This document shows positions 1 through 6,097 of a DNA stretch of 7,284 bases, piece after piece (position 1 is the first letter of the stretch; each line of letters opens with the position of its first letter). The translations under genes were made by a program, and so were the position numbers. Under the pieces are notes generated by a model. That model did not search any database. It was not told the origin of the DNA and worked only from the letters and a program-made list of their open reading frames with translations. Origin of the DNA: Anaerolineaceae bacterium (GTDB taxonomy: Bacteria > Chloroflexota > Anaerolineae > Anaerolineales > Villigracilaceae); contig BQMV01000052.1 of NCBI GenBank assembly GCA_022181005.1, positions 1 to 7,284 on the forward strand. Reading direction: 5' to 3'.

Positions 1-1
1 T

Positions 2-526
2 CCTGAAAAATTCGGCGGCTGGACCGTGGGCGCGTTTGTGCAATCCAATTTTGGGACACGCTATCAACTTAAGATCACGGGAGTCCCTGTTGGGAATCAT
101 TTGAAAGAAGGCGCGGTGTGGTCGAACGGCGAAAATCCGTATCAAGAGCAAGGATCGCTGATCGTCATCCTTGCAACGGACGCGCCGCTATTGCCGCATC
201 AACTCAAGCGGATCGCAAAACGCGCAACGCTCGGCATGGCGCGGACGGGTTCGCTCGGCGGCAACGGTTCGGGCGATATTTTTCTCGCGTTCTCGACCGC
301 CAACCCGAATACCGCGCTTGGAAAAGATAACGGCGTCGCCGAATTGCGCGCGCTCGATAACGAGCACATCACCCCGTTGTTTGCCGCGTCGGTCTTTGCG
401 ACGGAAGAGGCGATCATCAATTCAATGGTCGCAGCGGAAGATATGACGGGACATAACGGATTTTCGGCGAAGGCGTTGCCGCATAAGGAGTTGCGGGAAA
501 CGCTGAGAAGGTATGGGCGCGCGTAA
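2..526 (+). CDS. P1 (DmpA/BapA-type) aminopeptidase, 3' part, 5' end outside window
   Basis: This is the C-terminal 174 residues of a family S58 (P1) peptidase: L-aminopeptidase/D-amidase or beta-aminopeptidase type, an Ntn-like fold that cleaves itself into alpha and beta chains. The reading frame is open to the window edge, and the GTG at 26 is an internal valine, since PEKFGGWT precedes it in frame. Visible family blocks are GAFVQSNFG, ITGVPVG, GSLIVILATDAPL and ARTGSLGGNGSGDIFLAFST. The Gly-Ser of GSLIVILATDAPL (Ser codon 155-157) matches the self-cleavage site whose Ser becomes the N-terminal nucleophile. The chain after it would be 123 residues, close to the roughly 126 known for DmpA beta. 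The gene converges on the amidase gene with a 135 bp gap. The true substrate (D- or L-amino acid amides, beta-peptides) cannot be told. No signal peptide can be judged because the N-terminus is missing. Confidence 0.9.
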   Translation, partial: PEKFGGWTVGAFVQSNFGTRYQLKITGVPVGNHLKEGAVWSNGENPYQEQGSLIVILATDAPLLPHQLKRIAKRATLGMARTGSLGGNGSGDIFLAFSTANPNTALGKDNGVAELRALDNEHITPLFAASVFATEEAIINSMVAAEDMTGHNGFSAKALPHKELRETLRRYGRA

Positions 527-661
527 AGGGCACGAAGTTGAAGGCGTTTTCTTTGCAATCTCACTTGCCGCAGTGCGGCGAAGTATCGCGGTCTCGACGA
601 TAAGAAAAAAGGCACAGAAAGCAACCATCGTCCAGCGACGACGAATCGAAGAGCGCGTTCG
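527..661. other. short intergenic gap between convergent genes
   Basis: The gap separates the stop codons of the peptidase (+) and the amidase (-). I see no convincing gene. It holds a small hairpin (GCCGC, 3-nt loop, GCGGC, with two weaker outer pairs; 565-581) without a following T run. On the - strand a 5-bp hairpin (628-641) is followed about 17 nt later by a T6 run (605-610). Neither is a convincing terminator. Confidence 0.5.
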
Positions 662-1936
662 TCACATCCCTTTAATTGTCTTTTCAATTCCTTCCGCCCA
701 AGCGAGCAGCGATTCATCCGCGTTCCATTTGCCGACCAGTTGCAAACCCAGCGGCAAGTTTTCGTCGTTTTTTATCGTAGGAAGGTTGACGGCAGGGAAG
801 CCAATTTGCGTCCACGGCAGGCACATGACCGGATCGCCGGTGGAGGCGAGCCCTTTGGGGGCGGCGCCGACGGCTGGCGGACAGATCCACAAGTCAATTT
901 GATTGTCGCTCATGGTTTGAGCGATCCGCTCTCGAAAAGCGTCGCGTTCGGCGAGCAGGGATTCAACGCTAGAAATCGCTCGTCCGCGTTTGATCAAATC
1001 GGCGAGTTTGTTCGAATAGAGCGCTTCATATTTTGCGAATCGTTCTTTGTGAACCTGCGCCGCGTCATAGGCGGTGATCGCGTCGTGACGAGAGCAAATT
1101 TCAGCGAAGTCATCCATAACGCGAACAGGGCGCAGTTCATAAGATGCGCTCAGCGCTTCGCACACGTCCTTGAAATGAGCGAGACCTTCCTCCGAAGCGC
1201 TGTTTAGATAGAGCCCTTCGGGGATGCCGAGCGTCGGTCTGCGATTCGCAGTCGCCGCCTTCCAATTTTCTACCATCACGGACGCGACTCGCGTCGCCGT
1301 CTCCACATCGTGGGTAAACACGCCGACATGATCAAACGTCGGCGAGAGCGGAATAGCGCCCGCCCGCGAGATGCGCTCATACGTCGGTTTGAAACCGACC
1401 ACGCCGCAGAACGCGGCGGGACGAATCACCGAGCCGATGGTCTGCGTGCCGACGGCGAAATCGCACAAGTCCGCGCCGACCGCCGCCGCCGATCCGCTGC
1501 TGGAGCCGCCCGGCGTATGGTCGGGATGATGCGGATTGCGCGTGGGTCCAGGCGTGAAGTATGCAAATTCAGTCGTGACGGTTTTTCCGAGAATCAACGC
1601 GCCTGCGTCCTTCAGTTTGGCGACGCTTGCGGCTTCGTCGCCTTGCAAGGCTTGCGTCGGCAGTTGACTTCCCGCCTGCGTTGAGAAACCTTTTACATGA
1701 AAAATATCTTTCACGCCGACGGTCATGCCAAACAACGCGGGACGTTGATTTCTATCGGGATATTTTTCGACGAGTTCTTCCGCTTCTTTTTGCAACCGTT
1801 CAAAACGCTTCGCCTCGGGGATAAAAGCAAGAACTTCAGGCTCGCGAGAGTCGAAAAGAGATTGAAGGCTGGCGGCTAACTCCTGCGCCGAAATTTCATC
1901 GTTGCGAAAAGCGCGATTCAGTTGTTGAGTATTCAT
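662..1936 (-). CDS. Amidase-signature family hydrolase
   Basis: This is a cytosolic amidase-signature (AS) enzyme of 424 residues, slightly shorter than the usual 450-500. It hydrolyses a carboxamide through a Ser-cisSer-Lys triad. All three positions are visible: Lys76 in VGVKD, Ser145 in TPGGSSSGSAAAV, and nucleophile Ser169 in GTQTIGSVIRPAAFCGVVG. The 24-residue spacing between the two serines equals that in FAAH and malonamidase E2. The IRPAAFCGVVGFKPT stretch resembles general amidases of the GatA-related group. I do not call it GatA, because it lacks gatB/gatC neighbours and the rest of the chain is divergent. There is no signal peptide or membrane segment. It is the second gene of a - strand operon, 21 bp after the xdhC stop. 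The ribosome site is weak (GGAAA about 9 nt before ATG), which suggests translational dependence on xdhC. The substrate is unknown; linkage to XdhC hints at catabolism of a nitrogenous compound such as a purine product, but that is inference. Confidence 0.88.
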   Translation of the reverse strand: MNTQQLNRAFRNDEISAQELAASLQSLFDSREPEVLAFIPEAKRFERLQKEAEELVEKYPDRNQRPALFGMTVGVKDIFHVKGFSTQAGSQLPTQALQGDEAASVAKLKDAGALILGKTVTTEFAYFTPGPTRNPHHPDHTPGGSSSGSAAAVGADLCDFAVGTQTIGSVIRPAAFCGVVGFKPTYERISRAGAIPLSPTFDHVGVFTHDVETATRVASVMVENWKAATANRRPTLGIPEGLYLNSASEEGLAHFKDVCEALSASYELRPVRVMDDFAEICSRHDAITAYDAAQVHKERFAKYEALYSNKLADLIKRGRAISSVESLLAERDAFRERIAQTMSDNQIDLWICPPAVGAAPKGLASTGDPVMCLPWTQIGFPAVNLPTIKNDENLPLGLQLVGKWNADESLLAWAEGIEKTIKGM

Positions 1937-1957
1937 AAAAGGATATTTCCAATGCTT

Positions 1958-3019
1958 TCAAGGAGTACGGTCTCGACGCGCCTCTTGCTTCGCTTCGGCT
2001 TGATTTTGTTTTCTGAAACTTTGTACGATCTGCGCCATGATGGCGAGGGCGATCTCTTCCGGGTTTTGCGCGCCGATATCCAGTCCAATCGGCGCATGAA
2101 TTCTGGCGATCTGCGCTTCGCTTACGCCGTCGTTTCGCAATCGCTCGATTCGTTTGGCGTTCGCCTTCTTGCTGCCCAGCGCGCCGATGTAAAAGGCGGA
2201 ACTCTCCACCGCCGCTTTAAGCGCGGGATCGTCAATTTTCGGGTCGTGCGTCAACACGGTGACGGCGACGGACGAATTTATTTCAATGCGCGCGAACGCT
2301 TCGTCAATCCAAAGTTGTATCAATTGATCGACATGCGGGAAACGCGTTTCATTGCCCCAGGCTTTACGCGGATCTACTAGAATGGTCTTGTAACCGATCG
2401 TTTTCGCGAACGTCGCCAGCGCGACAGCCACTTGCACGCCCCCAACTATCACAAGCGTTGTCGGCGGCGGCATCACGTTGATGAAAACCTGCGTCTCTTC
2501 GTCGAGCGCCGTTTGCCGCGTGGCGGATATATCCGCTGAAAGTTCTAGAATGCGCGCGTCATTTTCCGCGCCGAGCGAGCCAAGTTGAATTCGATTCTGT
2601 TGAATAAGAGCCTGTTTGCCAAGCGCGTCATCCGCGCCTTTGACGACGACGGCATGAACGATCAGTTCTTCATTCTCAACAGCCTTTTTTATAGCGTAAA
2701 AGATTTCAACGTCCAGCGGTTGCACAAAAACGTCTATGCTTCCGCCGCACATCAGCCCCACGCCCCAGGCGTCTTCGTCTGCCACGCCGAAATGCAATAA
2801 TTGCGGCTTGCCATCTTGTAACGTTTGCAGTCCGGCTTCGATGACCGCGTTCTCCACGCAACCGCCGCTGACTGAGCCTGTAATTTTCCCGCTGGGAGTG
2901 AATGCCATGTGCGCGCCGATTTTGCGCGGCGCCGATCCCCACGTCAACGTGACCGTGGCGAGCGCAATCGTTTCTCCCGCGTCAATCCATTTTTCAACGT
3001 CCGACAAAATATCGCGCAT
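1958..3019 (-). CDS. xdhC: XdhC/CoxI family molybdenum-cofactor maturation protein
   Basis: A 353-residue XdhC/CoxI protein. Family members bind the molybdenum cofactor and deliver it, often with sulfuration, to xanthine dehydrogenase or CO dehydrogenase-type enzymes. The N-terminal XdhC domain (about 1-105) shows GSVSGGCVE (49-56, Cys54) and GLMCGGSIDVFVQPL (88-102, Cys91), the two conserved cysteine blocks. The C-terminal Rossmann domain (about 185-335) shows LVIVGGVQVAVALA, LVDPRKAWGNETRFPH, YIGALGSKKANAKR and IGLDIGAQNPEEIALAI. The usual GAGHV nucleotide loop reads GGVQV here. A charged tail (about 335-353, rich in K, E, R) follows. The start is the ATG at 3019: an in-frame TGA lies 12 nt upstream, and MRDI fits the family N-terminus. 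No Shine-Dalgarno sequence is seen at normal spacing. It leads an operon with the amidase. No molybdenum hydroxylase subunits are in the window, so its client enzyme is elsewhere. Confidence 0.9.
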   Translation of the reverse strand: MRDILSDVEKWIDAGETIALATVTLTWGSAPRKIGAHMAFTPSGKITGSVSGGCVENAVIEAGLQTLQDGKPQLLHFGVADEDAWGVGLMCGGSIDVFVQPLDVEIFYAIKKAVENEELIVHAVVVKGADDALGKQALIQQNRIQLGSLGAENDARILELSADISATRQTALDEETQVFINVMPPPTTLVIVGGVQVAVALATFAKTIGYKTILVDPRKAWGNETRFPHVDQLIQLWIDEAFARIEINSSVAVTVLTHDPKIDDPALKAAVESSAFYIGALGSKKANAKRIERLRNDGVSEAQIARIHAPIGLDIGAQNPEEIALAIMAQIVQSFRKQNQAEAKQEARRDRTP

Positions 3020-3035
3020 AGAAATATATCAAGAT

Positions 3036-3050
3036 GGAGCGCGTCGCTCC
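3036..3050 (-). promoter_or_regulatory. hairpin in the xdhC leader, near the start codon
   Basis: A perfect 6-bp inverted repeat GGAGCG/CGCTCC with a 3-nt loop lies 16 nt before the xdhC ATG. The only Shine-Dalgarno-like sequence nearby (AGGAG on the - strand) lies in its 5' arm, about 27 nt from the ATG, which is too far for ordinary use. The hairpin could mask it or be a REP-like palindrome. The T content after it is too low for a convincing terminator. Confidence 0.45.
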
Positions 3051-3175
3051 TAAACCTTATCCCTCTCCAGCCGTTTGTTTGAGATCGGTCAAAAATATCC
3101 AAACTTTGTCGCGCAACGCTTTACTTGAACGACAACATTGCCTTGCGTTTCATAGACGACTCTATTGAGATTCGG

Positions 3176-3204
3176 AGTGTAGCATAAGGAAGATGCGAAG
3201 TCAA
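3176..3204 (-). promoter_or_regulatory. sigma70-type promoter for xdhC-amidase operon
   Basis: Read on the - strand: TTGACT (-35, 3204-3199), a 17-bp spacer, then TACACT (-10, 3181-3176) preceded by TGC, an extended -10. The -35 matches consensus at 5 of 6 positions and the spacer is optimal. The expected transcription start is near 3169, giving a leader of about 150 nt before the xdhC ATG. No stronger promoter was found closer to the gene. Confidence 0.65.
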
Positions 3205-3283
3205 TGCAAAAACAATTCTTACCGCAAAAATAATTGAATCGAATATCCCTGCGCGTACACTGCTGCGTAAATGCGCGATAAGT

Positions 3284-3292
3284 TGGTACAAT
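3284..3292 (+). promoter_or_regulatory. extended -10 promoter of the nucleotidyltransferase gene
   Basis: TGG followed by TACAAT (3287-3292, 5 of 6 matches to TATAAT) forms an extended -10 element. The -35 position, 17 bp upstream (TGCGTA, 3264-3269), is poor, which is usual for extended -10 promoters. Transcription would begin near 3299, only about 26 nt before the TTG start at 3325. Confidence 0.5.
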
Positions 3293-3314
3293 AGCGGAGT
3301 ATTTCACATCATTT

Positions 3315-3318
3315 GGAG
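3315..3318 (+). promoter_or_regulatory. ribosome binding site that decides a TTG start
   Basis: GGAG lies 6 nt before the TTG at 3325 and overlaps the end of the alternative TTG at 3313. Only the downstream TTG has correct spacing, so it sets the start of the nucleotidyltransferase. Confidence 0.6.
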
Positions 3319-3324
3319 CGATCC

Positions 3325-4353
3325 TTGACTGAAACATTGAAGATCTTTATCCCTATGGCGGGATGGGGGACGCGCATGCGCCCGCACACTTGGAGCAAAC
3401 CAAAGCCGCTCGTCAGCGTAGCAGGCAAGACCGCGCTTGAACATCTGATGGATATGTTCAAGACCCTGCCAGACCCTGAAAACGCAGAGTATGTTTTCAT
3501 CGTCGGACCGCACTTGGGCGAGACGCAAATTCCCGCATTCATTAAAGAAAAATATCCGGGGATCAAAGCGCATTATATAACGCAGCATGAAATGAAGGGA
3601 CAGTCGCACGCGCTCTGGCTGGGACGCGAATTCATGCGCGGACCGATGATGGTCGTGTTCTCCGATTCGATCATTGAGACCGACTTCGCCTTTCTCGATC
3701 ATGAAGCGGCGGACGGAGTCGCATGGGTGTTGCCTTTCCCCGACCCGCGACGCTTCGGGGTGGCGGAAACAGGCGCGGACGGCTGGGTAAAACGCTTCAT
3801 CGAAAAGCCAACTTCGCTGGAAAACAATCTTGTCGTTATCGGTTGTTATTGGTTCAAAAACGCGGAACGATTATTCGCCGCCATCGAAGAACAAATGGAA
3901 CGGAACATCTCCTTAAAAGGCGAATATTATCTGACCGATACAATTTCAGTGATGATCGAAGGCGGCGCCAAGGTGCGGACGCATAACGGCGCCGGCTGGC
4001 TGGATGCGGGAACTATCGAGGCGACGCTGGATACAAATAAAGCGCTGTTGGATAAACGGGGAAAATCAGAGAATCCATACACAGGGAAACAGGTCAAGGT
4101 GATTGAACCTTGCGCCATTGACCTAAGCGCGGAGATTTCCAACTCGACCATTGGACCGCACGCTTCCATCGGCGCAAACTGCAAGATCCACAACAGCGTC
4201 ATCGCGGAAAGCGTCATCGAGGCGGAATGCAAGATTCAAGACGCGGCGTTGGAACGCTCGATGGTGGGCAGGCGTGCTACAGTCCGCGGGAGCGGCGTTG
4301 GAAATATCGCTCAACTGAACATAGGCGATGATAGTTCCATTGTTCTGGCGTAG
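3325..4353 (+). CDS. Sugar-phosphate nucleotidyltransferase with C-terminal left-handed helix domain (RmlA/GlmU-like)
   Basis: A 342-residue enzyme of the NTP-transferase family, which joins a sugar 1-phosphate to an NTP to make an activated sugar for cell-surface glycans. Motifs in order: nucleotide loop FIPMAGWGTRMRPHT (8-22) with SKPKPL (24-29), acidic VFSDSI (111-116, Asp114, metal or base contact), FIEKP (158-162), GCYWFK (173-178), GEYYLTD (199-205) and WLDAGT (225-230). The C-terminal part from about residue 255 has hexapeptide-type repeats (SAEISNSTIGPHASIGANCKI), as in long-form RmlA and GlmU. I chose the TTG at 3325: GGAG (3315-3318) lies 6 nt ahead and the protein then begins just before the LKIFIP strand. 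A TTG at 3313 lies in frame but has no ribosome site. The exact sugar is not decidable; glucose-1-phosphate thymidylyl/uridylyltransferase is most likely. No rml or other glycan genes adjoin. Confidence 0.87.
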   Translation: MTETLKIFIPMAGWGTRMRPHTWSKPKPLVSVAGKTALEHLMDMFKTLPDPENAEYVFIVGPHLGETQIPAFIKEKYPGIKAHYITQHEMKGQSHALWLGREFMRGPMMVVFSDSIIETDFAFLDHEAADGVAWVLPFPDPRRFGVAETGADGWVKRFIEKPTSLENNLVVIGCYWFKNAERLFAAIEEQMERNISLKGEYYLTDTISVMIEGGAKVRTHNGAGWLDAGTIEATLDTNKALLDKRGKSENPYTGKQVKVIEPCAIDLSAEISNSTIGPHASIGANCKIHNSVIAESVIEAECKIQDAALERSMVGRRATVRGSGVGNIAQLNIGDDSSIVLA

Positions 4354-4418
4354 AATAGGAGCGTAATCGAATATCGTTAGCCCCGGCGCTTGTCAAAAAT
4401 TTTCGATCAAAAGGCGGC

Positions 4419-4447
4419 TTGGTCGCATATGCCGCGCACATTATCAA
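4419..4447 (+). promoter_or_regulatory. possible weak promoter before the aminotransferase
   Basis: TTGGTC (4419-4424), a 17-bp spacer and TATCAA (4442-4447), each about 4 of 6 matches to consensus. Transcription would begin near 4454, just ahead of the ribosome site. The 113 bp gap to the previous gene has no terminator, so readthrough from the nucleotidyltransferase promoter is equally possible. Confidence 0.25.
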
Positions 4448-4466
4448 TAGCATCAATGGAGGCTGC

Positions 4467-5645
<1,179 letters not shown>

Positions 5646-5654
5646 ATAGAATCA

Positions 5655-5690
5655 AAAAAATCCCCGCGATTTTCATCGCGGGGATTTTTT
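5655..5690. terminator. bidirectional rho-independent terminator
   Basis: A perfect GC-rich 10-bp stem TCCCCGCGAT/ATCGCGGGGA with a TTTC loop, flanked by A6 on the left and T6 on the right, so that the A and T runs extend pairing to 16 bp. It lies 9 bp after the aminotransferase stop and 17 bp after the cold shock gene stop on the other strand. Its symmetry makes it a terminator for both convergent genes. Confidence 0.95.
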
Positions 5691-5707
5691 GTCGCTAGTT
5701 CAGTCTG

Positions 5708-5920
5708 TTATCCTAAGACGACGACGTCGCTGGCTTGAAGACCCTTCGGTCCTTGTTCGATAGTGAACTCAACCTTTTGACCTTCTTGCAGGTTCTTGAA
5801 TCCTTCGCCTTGAATGGCGGAGAAGTGCACGAAAACATCGGGTCCGCCTTCGCGTTCGAGAAAGCCGTACCCTTTGGTTCCGTTGAACCATTTGACTGTA
5901 CCGTTGATACGATCCGACAT
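5708..5920 (-). CDS. csp: Cold shock protein (CspA family)
   Basis: A 70-residue single cold-shock domain, the normal family length. It binds single-stranded RNA and DNA, melts mRNA secondary structure and can act as a transcription antiterminator. RNP1 is KGYGFL (16-21), RNP2 is VFVHFSAI (29-36). The aromatic surface residues Trp11, Phe12, Tyr18, Phe20, Phe30, His32 and Phe33 are all present. The C-terminus EFTIEQGPKGLQASDVVVL is typical. The start is the ATG at 5920, with a strong GGAGG (5926-5930) 5 nt ahead. It follows the helicase gene on the same strand after 177 bp and converges on the aminotransferase across a shared terminator. Its mRNA probably has a long structured leader (see the promoter, hairpin and SD-pairing entries), as many csp mRNAs do. 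Whether this copy is cold-induced or constitutive cannot be told from the protein. Confidence 0.96.
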   Translation of the reverse strand: MSDRINGTVKWFNGTKGYGFLEREGGPDVFVHFSAIQGEGFKNLQEGQKVEFTIEQGPKGLQASDVVVLG

Positions 5921-5925
5921 GTTTG

Positions 5926-5952
5926 CCTCCTATGGCAATAAAAATATGGAGG
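5926..5952 (-). promoter_or_regulatory. Shine-Dalgarno sequestering hairpin in the csp leader
   Basis: Read on the - strand, CCTCC-A-TAT (5952-5944) can pair with ATA-GGAGG (5933-5926), where GGAGG is the csp ribosome site. This gives 8 base pairs with one bulged A and a 10-nt AT-rich loop. The full Shine-Dalgarno core is inside the stem, so opening and closing could set csp translation. Pairing is seen in the sequence; the function is inferred. Confidence 0.5.
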
Positions 5953-5976
5953 TGACCATTGGGTATTGCGTCGGAA

Positions 5977-5991
5977 TCGCCGCAACGGCGA
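5977..5991 (-). promoter_or_regulatory. second small hairpin in the csp leader
   Basis: A perfect 6-bp stem TCGCCG/CGGCGA with a 3-nt loop directly follows, and shares one base with, the T7 run of the upstream terminator-like hairpin. Its GCGGC also complements GCCGC in the 3' arm of that hairpin, so alternative folds are possible. Confidence 0.4.
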
Positions 5992-6028
5992 AAAAAACGA
6001 AGCGGCTCACGGACAATCTGCGAGCCGC
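5991..6028 (-). terminator. rho-independent terminator or attenuator between helicase and csp
   Basis: On the - strand, GCGGCTCGC (6028-6020) pairs with GTGAGCCGC (6010-6002): 9 pairs including one G-U, with a 9-nt loop. It is followed after TTCG by T7 (5997-5991). It lies 69 nt after the helicase stop. It would end helicase transcripts. Because a promoter-like sequence sits upstream of it (6065-6093), it may also act as an attenuator for csp. Confidence 0.75.
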
Positions 6029-6064
6029 CCAACTTCCAAAGCAAACTACTGGTATCCCACCCTG

Positions 6065-6093
6065 AAGATAACATGAGTAAAGCGGTGAGTCAA
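6065..6093 (-). promoter_or_regulatory. sigma70-type promoter, likely for csp
   Basis: Read on the - strand: TTGACT (6093-6088), 17-bp spacer, TATCTT (6070-6065), with TGT before it as an extended -10. It lies 4 bp after the helicase stop codon. Transcription would begin near 6058, leaving a leader of about 138 nt before the csp ATG. I found no comparable promoter between the terminator hairpin and csp. Confidence 0.55.
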
Positions 6094-6097
6094 TAGA

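Larger units (their letters stand above)
3020..3324. other. divergent intergenic region between xdhC and the nucleotidyltransferase
   Basis: About 305 bp that hold no convincing protein gene. An 82-codon open frame on the - strand (3089-3337) has a Cys- and aromatic-rich composition unlike any protein family and spans both promoters. The region contains a - strand sigma70-type promoter (3176-3204), a + strand extended -10 element (3284-3292), a hairpin near the xdhC start (3036-3050) and a 6-bp inverted repeat TTGTCG/CGACAA (3106-3135). Confidence 0.6.

Noticed and set aside
26..28. GTG as start of the first gene
   Set aside because: The frame stays open to the window edge and the preceding residues (PEKFGGWT) fit the peptidase family, so this is an internal valine.
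565..581. Hairpin after the peptidase gene as a terminator
   Set aside because: The core stem is only 5 bp plus two weak outer pairs and no T run follows.
199..717. 172-codon open frame on the - strand over the peptidase gene
   Set aside because: It is antisense to a clear family protein, runs past the amidase stop, and has an Arg/Ser/Leu-rich composition typical of a shadow frame.
513..1207. Two + strand open frames over the amidase 3' end
   Set aside because: Both are antisense to the conserved amidase, lack family features and show no ribosome site.
589..1978. Shared 11-mer CGGTCTCGACG at 589-599 and 1968-1978
   Set aside because: At this length several matches are expected by chance in 7 kb, and the flanks do not match; no evidence of a repeat element.
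3089..3337. 82-codon - strand frame in the divergent intergenic region
   Set aside because: It spans both predicted promoters, begins inside the nucleotidyltransferase gene and has no recognisable motif; likely chance.
4419..4421. TTG as the aminotransferase start
   Set aside because: It has no ribosome site and would add 16 residues absent from the family; the ATG at 4467 has GGAGG at good spacing.
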